From the NCBI RefSeq assembly GCF_003001935.1, contig NZ_PVNG01000033.1, positions 33,764 to 97,763 on the forward strand: a stretch of 64,000 nucleotides of DNA. The letters run 5' to 3'. Shown piece after piece: positions 26,491 through 35,478 of this stretch. The translations under genes and the position numbers were made by a program. How positions within the stretch are numbered: position 1 is the first letter of the stretch; each line of letters begins with the position of its first letter. The DNA comes from Nonomuraea fuscirosea. GTDB taxonomy: Bacteria > Actinomycetota > Actinomycetes > Streptosporangiales > Streptosporangiaceae. Under the pieces are notes generated by a model that had not been told where the DNA came from, did not search any database, and was given only the letters and a program-made list of their open reading frames with translations.

Positions 26491-27405
26491 GTGCGTAGAG
26501 AGTGGCTGTGGCCGGTCCTTGTGGTGACGCTGGTGACGGCGGGGTGCGGGCAGGAGCGGGCGCCGGTGGTGTCCGTCGCGGTGCAGGCCCCGGTCAAGGT
26601 CGCCCGATGCTTGCTGAAATTTCCTGACAAAAGGGCCGGAGTTGTCGCGCGCGCCCGGCTCGAACGCGACATCGCCCGCTACGTGCACGGCCGCCCAGGG
26701 CGGATCGTCTACGGCGCACTCGACCTCGTCAGCGGGATCAGGGTGGGCCAGGGCGAGCACGAGCACGACCTGATCACCGCCAGCGGCGCCAAGGTCGACA
26801 TCCTCGCGGCCCTGCTGTCGCGTAAGGACGGCCGGCTCGGCGAAGGGGAACTCGACCTGGCCACCCGCATGATCACCGAGAGCGACAACAGCGCCGCCGA
26901 CGCGCTCTGGTCACGGGTGGGCGCGGGCGGCGGGATGAGCGAGTTCTACCGCAGGATCGGGCTCAGGGAGACCACGCCGGGGCCGAGCAAGTACTGGGGC
27001 GGCACCACCACCAGCCCCGCCGACCGCATCCGCCTGCTGAGGGCGCTCGTCAAGGGCGGCGGAGGGCTGAGCGCGGCCGACCGGCGGACGGTGCTCGGGC
27101 TCATGGAACGGGTGCAGCAGGACCAGGCGTGGGGGGTCAGCGCCGCCGCCAGGGCGGGGGACCGGGTGGCGCTGAAGAACGGGTGGACGCCGCGGCCGTT
27201 CATCCACAACACGTGGGCCGTGACGAGCTACGGGCGGGTCTCGGGGCCGGGGCGCGAGCTGCTGGTGTCGGTGCAGACGGATCGGCAGCCGGGGGAGGGG
27301 ACGGGGATCCAGACCATCGAGGGCATCGCCCGCCTCATCGGCGCCCGCCTCGACGACCTCTCCCCGGTGATCACCCGCCCCTGCCCGACCGAGCCCATCG
27401 CCTGA
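26491..27405 (+). CDS. Beta-lactamase-fold serine hydrolase lipoprotein
   Basis: 304 aa. The N-terminal signal ends in a lipobox-like VTAGC, so an anchored lipoprotein is likely. Class A-type motifs: SGAK (Ser98, SxxK), SDN (131-133) and KNG (229-231). The spacing between SxxK and SDN is 33 residues, much shorter than about 60 in class A beta-lactamases, and I see no clear Glu166 equivalent. That suggests a peptidase or esterase-like relative (beta-lactamase enzyme family 2) rather than a true beta-lactamase. GTG start at 26491. Convergent with the MFS gene. Confidence 0.72.
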   Translation: MRREWLWPVLVVTLVTAGCGQERAPVVSVAVQAPVKVARCLLKFPDKRAGVVARARLERDIARYVHGRPGRIVYGALDLVSGIRVGQGEHEHDLITASGAKVDILAALLSRKDGRLGEGELDLATRMITESDNSAADALWSRVGAGGGMSEFYRRIGLRETTPGPSKYWGGTTTSPADRIRLLRALVKGGGGLSAADRRTVLGLMERVQQDQAWGVSAAARAGDRVALKNGWTPRPFIHNTWAVTSYGRVSGPGRELLVSVQTDRQPGEGTGIQTIEGIARLIGARLDDLSPVITRPCPTEPIA

Positions 27406-27422
27406 CCCTTCCCGACCAATCC

Positions 27423-28937
27423 TCAGCGGCGTTCGGCAGCCGGCACCTCCTCGGGGATCACCTTCGGCACGCCGCGCAGCCCGGCCAGCGCGAGCACCGC
27501 CACCACGGCCAGCAGGGCCGCCGTCACGTACGAGGTCAGGTGCATGCCCTCGATGAAGGCCGCCTGAGCCGCCCGGATCAGCCGCTCCGCCTGCTCGGCC
27601 GGCAGCGCGGCGGCGGCGCCCACCGCACCGGCGATCGACTCGGCGGCGGCGGCTCCGCCCGGCACCCCGGCGGGCAGGTCGAGGCCGGAGCGGTAGGCGC
27701 TGGTCAGCACCGTGCCCAGGATCGCGATGCCGAGGGCCCCGCCCAGCTCGAACGCCGTCTCCGACACCGCCGCCGCGGCCCCCGCCCGCTGCCTCGGCGC
27801 GGTGGCGAGGACGTTGTCGTTGTTGACGGTGAAGGCGAACCCGACCCCCATGCCGCCGATGATCGAGATGGGCAGCAGCGTGAGGTAGTTCAGCTCGGCG
27901 CCCAGCGTCGTGTAGTAGAGGAACGAGCCCGCGTTCATGGCCAGGCCGAGCGCGACCACGCCGTTCCTGCCGAGCGGCTGGATGAGCCTGGCGGCCAGGA
28001 CGCCGCCCACCGCGCCGCTCAGGCCGCCGGGCAGCTGGGCCAGCCCCGCCAGCAGCGGCGACCAGCCGAGCACGAGCTGCAGGTACCACGCGAACATCAG
28101 CATCATGGCCGACATGGCGAAGATCGCCAGCAGGTTCGTCAGGATCGAGACGCTGAACGCCCTGCGCGCGAACAGCCGTACGTCGATCAGCGGCTCGGCC
28201 AGCCGGGTCTGCCGCCACACGAACAGCGCCAGCAGGACGATCCCGGCCACGCCCGCGCCCAGGACGTCGGCGTGCTCCGGCCCCCGGTGCGCGGCCTCCT
28301 TGATCGCGTAGACGGTGGTCACCACGCCGGTGAACGACAGCGCCACGCTGACCAGGTCGATCCGGCCCGCGTGCGGGTTGCGCGACTCGGGTAGCACCGC
28401 GATGCCGCCGACCAGCACCAGCGCCATGATCGGCACGTTGATCAGGAAGACCGAGCCCCACCAGAAGTGGTCGAGCAGCAGGCCGCCCACCACGGGTCCG
28501 ACGGCGAAGCCGGCGGCGCTCATGCCGCTCCAGATGCCGACGGCCGCGGTCCGCTCCCCCGGGTCGGTGAACACGTTGCGCACGATCGACAGGGTCGAGG
28601 GCATGATCGTGGCGCCGGCCACGCCTAGCAGCGCCCTGGCGGCGATCAGGAGTTCGGGGGTGGGCGCGTACGCGGTGACCGCCGAGGCGGCCCCGAACGC
28701 GGCCGTGCCGATGAGCAGCAGGCGCTTGCGGCCGATGCGGTCGCCCAGGTTGCCCATGGTGACGAGCAGGCCGGCCAGTGCGAAGCCGTACATGTCGCCG
28801 ATCCACAGCAATTGGGTGGCGCTCGCGCCGAGATCCGTCACCAGGCGGGGCAGCGCCAGGTGCAGGACCGTGAGGTCGAGGGAGAGCAGCAGCGTGGCCA
28901 GGCAGGCGACGGCCAGGCTGGACCATTTGTTCTTCAT
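27423..28937 (-). CDS. MFS drug exporter, DHA2 (14-TM) type
   Basis: 504 aa. The first membrane segment has LLSLDLTVLHLALP, the family motif A is GNLGDRIGRKRLLLIG, and motif C is GPVVGGLLLDHFWWGSVFLIN. About 14 hydrophobic segments are seen, as in EmrB/QacA-type exporters. Start ATG 28937 places the first segment correctly; the frame extends upstream without similarity. It lies 35 bp downstream of a BTAD regulator gene on the same strand and is probably controlled by it. Confidence 0.87.
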   Translation of the reverse strand: MKNKWSSLAVACLATLLLSLDLTVLHLALPRLVTDLGASATQLLWIGDMYGFALAGLLVTMGNLGDRIGRKRLLLIGTAAFGAASAVTAYAPTPELLIAARALLGVAGATIMPSTLSIVRNVFTDPGERTAAVGIWSGMSAAGFAVGPVVGGLLLDHFWWGSVFLINVPIMALVLVGGIAVLPESRNPHAGRIDLVSVALSFTGVVTTVYAIKEAAHRGPEHADVLGAGVAGIVLLALFVWRQTRLAEPLIDVRLFARRAFSVSILTNLLAIFAMSAMMLMFAWYLQLVLGWSPLLAGLAQLPGGLSGAVGGVLAARLIQPLGRNGVVALGLAMNAGSFLYYTTLGAELNYLTLLPISIIGGMGVGFAFTVNNDNVLATAPRQRAGAAAAVSETAFELGGALGIAILGTVLTSAYRSGLDLPAGVPGGAAAAESIAGAVGAAAALPAEQAERLIRAAQAAFIEGMHLTSYVTAALLAVVAVLALAGLRGVPKVIPEEVPAAERR

Positions 28938-28972
28938 GCCGTCCACTGTCGGAGCGGCGGCTGACCGAGGGC

Positions 28973-31915
28973 CTACCGCTCGCTGACCGCCCGGCTGACC
29001 GCCGCCAGCCCGGCGGCGATGCGCTCGCGCGTGTCCTCGGTGCTGAACCAGCCGTCCGGGCACACCTCGCGCGCCTGGAGCAGCAGCGCGCGGGCCCGGT
29101 CGAGCTCGCCGCGGGCCAGCGCCGCCTCACCCTGCCCCAGGCAGGCCCAGGCCAGCGTCTCCATCGAGCCGTTCCGGCGCGACAGCTCGGCGGCCCGCGC
29201 GTAGTCGGCCTGCGCCCTGCCGGGCTCGTCCAGGTGGATCAGCGCGTCGGCGCGGCGGCACAGGCTCTCGGCGATCTCCGTGGTGGCGTCCAGTTCGAGC
29301 GCCGTGCTGAGCGCCTCGTCGGCCAGCGCGTACGCGGCCCGGTAGTCGCCCTGCGCCTGGCGCAGCGCGCCCAGCCCGGACACCACCAGCACCGTGCCCC
29401 AGCGCTCCCCGAGCGCCTTGAACGCGGCCAGGCTGCGCTCGAACTTGGCCAGCGACTCCTCCGTTCGGCCCAGCACCTGCAGCACGAACGCCTGGCCGCT
29501 GAACGACAGCGCCTCCTGCCAGGGCGGAAGCCGCTCGGTCCCGGTCTCCAGCAGGTGGTACGTGGTCTCGAAATCCTCGGGCGGGCCGGTGAACATCGAC
29601 AGCAGCATCATCAGGAACTCCACCCGCATCGGCAGGTGGGTGACCGGCAGCAGGCAGCTCGCCTCGTTCAGGCGCGCCCGCAGGGTCTCGTCCGCGCCTC
29701 CCGACCAGGCCGTGATGAGGACGCACATGACGTACTCCTCCTCGCGGCCGGGAAAACGCGTCTCGCCCAGCGCGGCCAGCAGCCCCAAGGCCAGGTTCGC
29801 GCTGGTGAGGCGGTGGCCGCGCATCCACCAGTAGCAGGCGCTGTGCGCCATGAGCTGCAGCCCCAGCTCCAGCCGCCGGGCCTCGACGGTCCAGCGCACG
29901 GCCGCGTCGAGGTCGGTGCTCTCCTCGTCGAGCCGGGCCAGCCACTCCATCTGCGCCGAGGTGCGCAGCCGGGGGTCGGCCTCCATCATCAGGTCCAGGT
30001 AGTAGCCGGCGTGCGCGTCGCGGACCGCCTCCTGCTCGCCCGACTCCGCCAGCCGTTCGGCGCAGAACGCCCTGATCGTCTCCAGCATCAGGAACCGGCC
30101 GTCGGCGAACTCCACCAGCGACTTCTCCGCCAGTGAGAACAGCACCTCCTCCGGCAGCCCGCACACCCGCTCCGCCGCTTCCGGCCGGGCGCCGCCCGCG
30201 AACACGCTCAGCCGCTCGGCCATCCGCTGCTCGCTCTCGTCCAGCAGGTCCCAGCTCCACGCGACGACCGCGCGCAGGGTCTGGTGGCGGGGCAGCGCCG
30301 TACGGCTGCCGCGGGTCAGCAGCCGGAACCGGTCGTCCAGCCGGGCCGCGACGTCGGAGAGCGACAGCGTACGCAGCCGGGCCGCGGCCAGCTCGATGGC
30401 CAGCGGCAGCCCGTCGAGCGCCCGGCAGATGTGCGCGACCTGCCCGGCGTTGCCCGCGTCCACGGCGAAGCCCGGCCGCACGGCCGCGGCCCGGTCGGCG
30501 AACAGCCGCACGGCCGCGTAGTCCAGCGGGTTGCCCGCCTCAGGCGGCGGCAGGCTCAGAGGCGACACGGGCAGGATCGACTCGCCCGTGATGCCCAGGG
30601 CCTCCCGCCCGGTCGCCAGCACGCGCAGGCCGGGGCAGGCGGCCAGCAGCTGATCGGCCAGCTCGGCCGTGGCCGCCACGAGATGCTCGCAGTTGTCCAG
30701 CACGATCAGCAGCTCGCGATCGGCCAGTGCGGTGAGCAGCCTGGACAGAGGGTCCAGGGCGGGCCGGTCGGGGTGGTGCAGCAGCGCGTCGCGGATGTCG
30801 AGGGCGGCCAGCACGGCGTTCGTCACCCCGCCGGCGTCGGAGACGGGCGCGAGCGGCACGAAGCACACGTCGCCGCTCTCCTGGGCGGCGGCCTCGGTCG
30901 CCAGCCGCGTCTTGCCCGCGCCGCCCGGACCGATCAGCGTGACCAGCCGCCCGGCCCGCAGCCTGGCGCTGACCTGGCCGAGCTCCTCGGCCCGGCCGAC
31001 GAAGCTGGTGAGCTGAGCCCGCAACCCCTGCCTGGACCCCTGCTTGGACCGCTGCCGCACCGGCGCCGCCTCCACCTGCGACGCCGTCCCGTCCGGCACG
31101 GCCCCGTCCAGCACGGTTTCGTCCAGCACGGTTTCGTCCGGCGCGGTCCCGTCCGGTCGAGTCTCGATTCGCGGCGTGGCCGGGCCCAGTGCGGGGTCGG
31201 CGCGTAGGACGGCCAGGTGGGCGGCCGCGAGTTCGGCGCCCGGTTCGACGCCCAGCTCCTCGTCCAGCAGTTTCCTGGCGTCCGTGTAGACGGCCAGCGC
31301 CTCCGCCTGGCGGCCGCTGCCGTACAGGGCGCGCATGAGCTGGGCGCGCAGCCGTTCGCGCAGCGGGTGCGCGGCGGAGAGCTGGCTCAGCTCGGCCACC
31401 AGCTCGCGATGCCGGCCCAGGTCGAGGTCCGCCTGCAGGCGGTCCTCCGTGGCGGTCAGGCGCAGCTCCTCCAGGGCCGCGGCGGCGGCCCCCGCGTGCG
31501 GGGCGTCGGCCAGCGGCGCGCCCCGCCACAGCTCCAGGGCCTCGCACAGCAGCGCCGCCGCCCGCTCCGCGTCCCCGCCGGCCAGTGCCTTCCTGCCCTG
31601 GGACACCAGGAGCTCGAACCTGCGCGCGTCCACCTCCTGCGGGTCGGCCACCAGCCGGTAGCCGGCGGGGTGGAACTCCACCAGATCCCTGCCCAGCGAC
31701 CGGCGCAGCCGGGACACCTGCGACTGCAGCGCGTTCGCCACGCCCTCGGGGGGCGTGGGGCCGTACAGGCCGTTCACGAGCTGCTCCGCGCCGACGACGC
31801 GGCCGGCGTGCAGGGCGAGCAGCGCCAGCAGCGCGCGGACGCGGGGACCGCCGAGCGCGACCGGCTCGCCGTCCTCGTCCAGCACGGTCGTGGGTCCGAG
31901 GATCTGGAAGCGCAT
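28973..31915 (-). CDS. BTAD/AfsR-type transcriptional regulator with NB-ARC and TPR domains
   Basis: 980 aa. Residues 1-245: OmpR-like winged helix (MRFQILGPTTVLDEDGEPVA start) and BTAD (HPLRERLRAQLMRALYGSGR, LDEELGVEPG). A linker with 5-residue repeats follows (about 255-280). The NTPase has Walker A IGPGGAGKT near 328 and Walker B LIVLDNCEHL. The C-terminal half is helical, TPR-like. AfsR/SARP-like regulators activate secondary metabolism and transport genes. ATG at 31915 starts the conserved domain; the upstream extension is not conserved. A paralogue lies at 43516-46617. It is upstream of the MFS exporter. Confidence 0.88.
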   Translation of the reverse strand: MRFQILGPTTVLDEDGEPVALGGPRVRALLALLALHAGRVVGAEQLVNGLYGPTPPEGVANALQSQVSRLRRSLGRDLVEFHPAGYRLVADPQEVDARRFELLVSQGRKALAGGDAERAAALLCEALELWRGAPLADAPHAGAAAAALEELRLTATEDRLQADLDLGRHRELVAELSQLSAAHPLRERLRAQLMRALYGSGRQAEALAVYTDARKLLDEELGVEPGAELAAAHLAVLRADPALGPATPRIETRPDGTAPDETVLDETVLDGAVPDGTASQVEAAPVRQRSKQGSRQGLRAQLTSFVGRAEELGQVSARLRAGRLVTLIGPGGAGKTRLATEAAAQESGDVCFVPLAPVSDAGGVTNAVLAALDIRDALLHHPDRPALDPLSRLLTALADRELLIVLDNCEHLVAATAELADQLLAACPGLRVLATGREALGITGESILPVSPLSLPPPEAGNPLDYAAVRLFADRAAAVRPGFAVDAGNAGQVAHICRALDGLPLAIELAAARLRTLSLSDVAARLDDRFRLLTRGSRTALPRHQTLRAVVAWSWDLLDESEQRMAERLSVFAGGARPEAAERVCGLPEEVLFSLAEKSLVEFADGRFLMLETIRAFCAERLAESGEQEAVRDAHAGYYLDLMMEADPRLRTSAQMEWLARLDEESTDLDAAVRWTVEARRLELGLQLMAHSACYWWMRGHRLTSANLALGLLAALGETRFPGREEEYVMCVLITAWSGGADETLRARLNEASCLLPVTHLPMRVEFLMMLLSMFTGPPEDFETTYHLLETGTERLPPWQEALSFSGQAFVLQVLGRTEESLAKFERSLAAFKALGERWGTVLVVSGLGALRQAQGDYRAAYALADEALSTALELDATTEIAESLCRRADALIHLDEPGRAQADYARAAELSRRNGSMETLAWACLGQGEAALARGELDRARALLLQAREVCPDGWFSTEDTRERIAAGLAAVSRAVSER
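31092..31151 (-). repeat. 15-bp in-frame tandem repeat in BTAD regulator linker
   Basis: Four 15-bp units at 31092, 31107, 31122 and 31137; the middle two are identical (TCCAGCACGGTTTCG on the plus strand). They encode five-residue units of the ETVLD/DGAVP kind between the BTAD and NTPase domains. Confidence 0.8.
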
Positions 31916-31922
31916 TCCTCGA

Positions 31923-32663
31923 TTATCGCGGCAACAGCTCCGCGATCTCCGCATATGTCGGCATGCGCGGTGCCTGCTCCCCGCGTACGTCCAGCGCCGC
32001 CGCGAGCCCCGCCCGCAACGCGGCACGGTAGAGCAGCGACCCGGTGCTCACCCTGGCCACGCCGGCCTCCGCGAGCCGGGCCAGGCCGGGACCGTCCGGC
32101 TGGTGGAGCACGTTCAGCGGCAGGGGCGTGCTCGCCGCGATCTCGGCGATCTCCTGGAGATCGCTCAGCCCCGGCACGAAGATCCCGTCGGCGTGCCCGT
32201 AGGCGCGGACGCGCTCCAAGGTGTCCCCGGTACGCAGCCAGCACGTGTCCGTCCGGGCGTTGACGAACACGCCGTGCCCCTTGGCCGCCTCGATGATGCT
32301 CTGGTGCAGCTCGACGGGCCGCAGCGTGCCGTCGGGGCGGCCGTCCTCCAGGTTGACGCCTGCGACGCCGAGCGCGGCCAGCGACGCGACCAGGCCGGCG
32401 ACCTCCGCCGGATCGTCGCTGAACCCGCCCTCGATGTCCACGGTCACCAGGACGCCCAGGCCGCTGATCGCCTCGGCCAGCTCGATCGTCTCGGCCTTGG
32501 TCCGGCCGGCCGCGTCCGGTTTGCCGTGCACGGCGGCCACGCCGAGACTGGTCGTGCCGATCGCCGGGAAACCCTGCGCGGCCAGGTAGGCGGCGGAGCC
32601 GTAGTCCCAGGCGTTGGGCAGCAGCAGCGGGTCGCCGGGACGGTGCAGGTCGTGGAAGTTCAC
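31923..32663 (-). CDS. Isocitrate lyase/PEP mutase superfamily protein
   Basis: 246 aa TIM barrel of the ICL/PEPM superfamily. Visible: LLLPNAWDYGSAAYLAAQG, TTSLGVAAVHGKPD, metal-site VTVDIEGGFSDDP, GVNLEDG, FVNARTD. The PEP mutase signature EDKxxxxxNS is not present (the sequence reads EDGRPDGTLR), so this is not a phosphonate-forming PepM. C-C lyase or hydrolase activity on a small oxo-acid is likely. Start is GTG at 32663, overlapping the stop of the P450-like gene (GTGA), so the two are translationally coupled. It ends 7 bp before the regulator's start. Confidence 0.78.
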   Translation of the reverse strand: MNFHDLHRPGDPLLLPNAWDYGSAAYLAAQGFPAIGTTSLGVAAVHGKPDAAGRTKAETIELAEAISGLGVLVTVDIEGGFSDDPAEVAGLVASLAALGVAGVNLEDGRPDGTLRPVELHQSIIEAAKGHGVFVNARTDTCWLRTGDTLERVRAYGHADGIFVPGLSDLQEIAEIAASTPLPLNVLHQPDGPGLARLAEAGVARVSTGSLLYRAALRAGLAAALDVRGEQAPRMPTYAEIAELLPR

Positions 32664-33361
32664 CCGAGCACCCCTTCCAGGACGCCCGCCGCCAGGGCGA
32701 GCGCGTGCGCGGGCGCGGGGCACGGGCGCACGCCGTGACCGAAGGTCAGGTGGCTGTGGGGCGCCTCGCGGTTGGCGGTCACCAGGTCGATCGTCACCTC
32801 GTCGCCGGTGAGCGTGTCCAGCCTGCGGGTGGCCGTGAGCGGCGGGTGCCAGGCCAGCGTCTCGTGCAGGAGTGCGTCGGCGTCGTCGCCGGGCCGGGCC
32901 CGCTCCAGGGCGTTCCCGATGAGCCCCTCCGTGGCGGCGTACCCCTGCAGCAGCAGCGTGATCGCGGGCAGGCCGGCCTGCGTCAGCAGCTCGGCGACGG
33001 CGGCGTCGGCCCGCGGGCTCTCCTCGCCCGACAGGTATCCGGCCGCGGCGGCCGGCACGGCGCTGGTGTCGGCGACCCCGAGCGCGGTCCCCAGCACATC
33101 TGTGGGCACGCCGCGCCAGTCTCCGCGCCGCTGTACGGTCATGGCCCTGGCCTGCTCGCGCAGCTCGGCCGGGTCCACCCCGTCCAGCAGGTCGGTCAGG
33201 GCGCGGCGGCGTTCCGCGTGCGGTTCGCCGGTGCTGAACCGCGAGACGTGGGCGCGCAGCCAGGCCAGCGTCCCCTCCGCGCCGTCCTGGCGTACGGGAG
33301 GCGGCACGTACCTGGTGTCGGCGAGCACCGCCTCGGCTTCTGCGTGACGTGTGATGAGCAT
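32660..33361 (-). CDS. Short cytochrome P450-like protein
   Basis: 233 aa, about 60% of a normal P450. The heme-binding loop is recognisable near the C-terminus (LTFGHGVRPCPAPAHALAL, FGxGxRxC) and the K-helix region is LLHETLAWHPPLTATRR. The ExxR motif reads ETLA, so the invariant Arg is Ala. The N-terminal half is shortened and the I-helix oxygen-binding motif is not clear. It could be a heme protein without monooxygenase activity, or a decayed gene kept in frame. ATG at 33361. It is coupled to the ICL/PEPM-like gene. Confidence 0.65.
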   Translation of the reverse strand: MLITRHAEAEAVLADTRYVPPPVRQDGAEGTLAWLRAHVSRFSTGEPHAERRRALTDLLDGVDPAELREQARAMTVQRRGDWRGVPTDVLGTALGVADTSAVPAAAAGYLSGEESPRADAAVAELLTQAGLPAITLLLQGYAATEGLIGNALERARPGDDADALLHETLAWHPPLTATRRLDTLTGDEVTIDLVTANREAPHSHLTFGHGVRPCPAPAHALALAAGVLEGVLG

Positions 33362-33493
33362 GAACTCACGCTATGACCTGGTCCTTTCGACGGCGGCCGA
33401 AGTATGCCCGAGCGGGGACGTCCCGCGGCCGGGGCTGCCGGCTGAAGGCCGACGGCCGACGCAGGCGGTTCCGTCGACGGCGGCGTGCCGCCG

Positions 33494-34198
33494 TCAGGCG
33501 GCGAGCCGTTCCTGGCCCTCCGGCCGCTCCGGGTTCTCCGGCCGCTTCCGCTCGGCCGCCGTGGCGGCCGGAGGCGCGACCGCGTTCCGCGCGGCGCCCC
33601 TGCCGCCGCCGATCGCCAGCGCCATGGCCATGAGCAGCGCCATCTCGGCCAGCACCATGCCGCGCTCCAGCAGCCCGTAGTACGCGCCGCCGTTGATCAG
33701 CGCCGAGGTGAACGTGGCGGGATGGGCCGCCAGGTAGACCGCCAGCGCCACCCCCGAGGCCACGCTCATGGCGCGCACCGCGTTCCACCTCGGGGCGGCG
33801 GAGCGGCCCCGGGCCAGGACCCAGCCGGCGACCGGCAGCGAGGTGAACACGATCGCCGCCGACCAGCGGTGGATCTCGCCGGACAACGAGCCCACCTGCG
33901 AGGTGCCGGGGTCGGTGGGGAAGATGCCGCTCATCATCAGGCCGAAGGCTCCGGCCAGCAGCAGCACGCGGGTGGCCGCGGTGCGCCCGGGGTCCACGAT
34001 CGCCAGCCCGTACGCCAGGCTCAGGCACGCTCCCGCGAGTGCCAGCATCCCGATCAGTACGGGCGCCAGCCCGCCGGAGACCAGCGCGTAGTCACTGAGC
34101 AGCGTCTGGTTGGGCAGCGCCACGTGCGCGTAGGCCAGCGCGCCCGCCGACACCATCGTGCCGATCAGCGTCACCCAGACGCTCCGCGTGAGCGTCAT
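33494..34198 (-). CDS. DUF998 family membrane protein
   Basis: 234 aa with about six membrane segments. The IFPTDPGTSQVGSLSGEIHR segment, with conserved FPTDP and G-x-I-H, identifies DUF998. Function unknown. It ends in a charged tail rich in Arg/Glu/Pro. Its ATG overlaps the stop of the upstream glycosyltransferase gene by 4 bp, so the two form an operon. Confidence 0.78.
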   Translation of the reverse strand: MTLTRSVWVTLIGTMVSAGALAYAHVALPNQTLLSDYALVSGGLAPVLIGMLALAGACLSLAYGLAIVDPGRTAATRVLLLAGAFGLMMSGIFPTDPGTSQVGSLSGEIHRWSAAIVFTSLPVAGWVLARGRSAAPRWNAVRAMSVASGVALAVYLAAHPATFTSALINGGAYYGLLERGMVLAEMALLMAMALAIGGGRGAARNAVAPPAATAAERKRPENPERPEGQERLAA

Positions 34199-35406
34199 CG
34201 CGCCACCTCGTCGTAGATCCGCTCGAAGCGGGCGAGCGAGGACTGGTCGTCGTGGGTCAACGCCAGCTCCCTGCTGGCCTTGCCGAGCCTGGCGCGCAGG
34301 CCGTCGTCGGCGAGGACGGCGGTCAGGTGCCTGGCCAGCCCGACCACGTCACCGGGCTGGAACAGGTAGCCGTTCCCGTCCACCAGGTGCGGCAGCGCCA
34401 TCGCGTCGGCGGCGACCACGGGCAGCCCCGAGGCCATGGCCTCCAGCGTGGCGATGCTCTGCAGCTCGGCGACGCCCGGCATGGCGAACACGTCGGCGGC
34501 GGAGAACGCCTGCGACATGTTCTCGTCGGGCACGAAGCCGAGGAAGAAGACCCGATCGCTCACCCCGATGCTCCTCGCCAGCCGCTCCAGCTCGTCGCGC
34601 TGGTTGCCCTTGCCGACCAGCGCCACCTGCGCGTCGGTCTCGTTGAGCACCAGCGGCAGCGCGCGGACCAGCTCGTCCAGCCGCTTCTCCTCGTCCAGCC
34701 GGCCGACGAACAGCACCGTGGGCCGGTCGGGCAGGTCGAACATCCGGCGCGCCCAGGACTTCGGCTCGGCGCGCGGGTGGAACCTGGTCAGGTCGATCCC
34801 GCAGGACACCGGCTCGACCTCGCGCCCGAAGCCCTGGTCGGACAGGAGCCTCGCGGCCAGCGGGGTGGGCGTGGTGATGTGGTCGGCCCGGTTGAAGACG
34901 CGGCTGAAGTCGCGCCAGGCCAGCCGGCCTGCCTTGATCCTGAGCTTCTCGGGGATGTGGGCGAACTGGAAGAGGTTGTCGGGCATGAAGTGGTTCGTCG
35001 CCACGACCGGCACGCCGGCCCGGCGGGCGGCGGCGATGGCGGCCCGGCCGACCACGAAGTGGCCCTGGGTGTGCAGCACGTCCGGGTTGATGTCGGCGAC
35101 GAGCCGGTCGAGCCGGGTCGGCACGGTGACGCGCATGGTCGGGTGGACCAGCAGCGGCGCCGAGCGCAGCCGGTGCACCACGACCCCGTCCACGACGTCG
35201 GCGCTGGCCGGGCCCGCCTCCGACTGGCAGACCACGTGCACGTCGTTGCCGCGCGCGGCCAGGCCCGTGGCCAGGCGGTGGGTGAAGTAGGCGGCGCCGT
35301 TCACATCAGGGGGATAGGTGTCGGTGGAGATCAGGATCCGGCGGGGGCGCTCGGGAGCCGGGGAGAGCGCGGCGACGTCGGAAACGGTGTGGAGGGGCAT
35401 GGCCAT
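34195..35406 (-). CDS. GT4-family glycosyltransferase
   Basis: 403 aa GT-B enzyme. N-terminal ILISTDTYPPDVNGAAYFTH is the acceptor-domain start typical of GT4 lipid and glycan mannosyl/glucosyltransferases. The donor site is VLFVGRLDEEKRLDELVRAL followed by the E-x7-E motif in GVAELQSIATLEAMASGLP. No membrane segment, so cytoplasmic or peripheral. Donor and acceptor are not assignable; relatives act on glycolipids. ATG at 35406 has GGAG nine bases upstream. It is coupled to the DUF998 gene. Confidence 0.86.
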   Translation of the reverse strand: MAMPLHTVSDVAALSPAPERPRRILISTDTYPPDVNGAAYFTHRLATGLAARGNDVHVVCQSEAGPASADVVDGVVVHRLRSAPLLVHPTMRVTVPTRLDRLVADINPDVLHTQGHFVVGRAAIAAARRAGVPVVATNHFMPDNLFQFAHIPEKLRIKAGRLAWRDFSRVFNRADHITTPTPLAARLLSDQGFGREVEPVSCGIDLTRFHPRAEPKSWARRMFDLPDRPTVLFVGRLDEEKRLDELVRALPLVLNETDAQVALVGKGNQRDELERLARSIGVSDRVFFLGFVPDENMSQAFSAADVFAMPGVAELQSIATLEAMASGLPVVAADAMALPHLVDGNGYLFQPGDVVGLARHLTAVLADDGLRARLGKASRELALTHDDQSSLARFERIYDEVAR

Positions 35407-35478
35407 GGTCGTCTACTCCGGTCTTGCTGTCGCGGCTGCGGGGACAGCCGGGGGATTGATGATCGAGTCGGTCAGGGG

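Noticed and set aside
26491..27405. Class A beta-lactamase resistance gene
   Set aside because: SxxK to SDN spacing is about half the normal distance and the general-base Glu is not seen; fold similarity only.
31923..32663. PEP phosphonomutase of a phosphonate biosynthetic cluster
   Set aside because: The EDKxxxxxNS signature is absent and there is no phosphonopyruvate decarboxylase or other phosphonate gene nearby.
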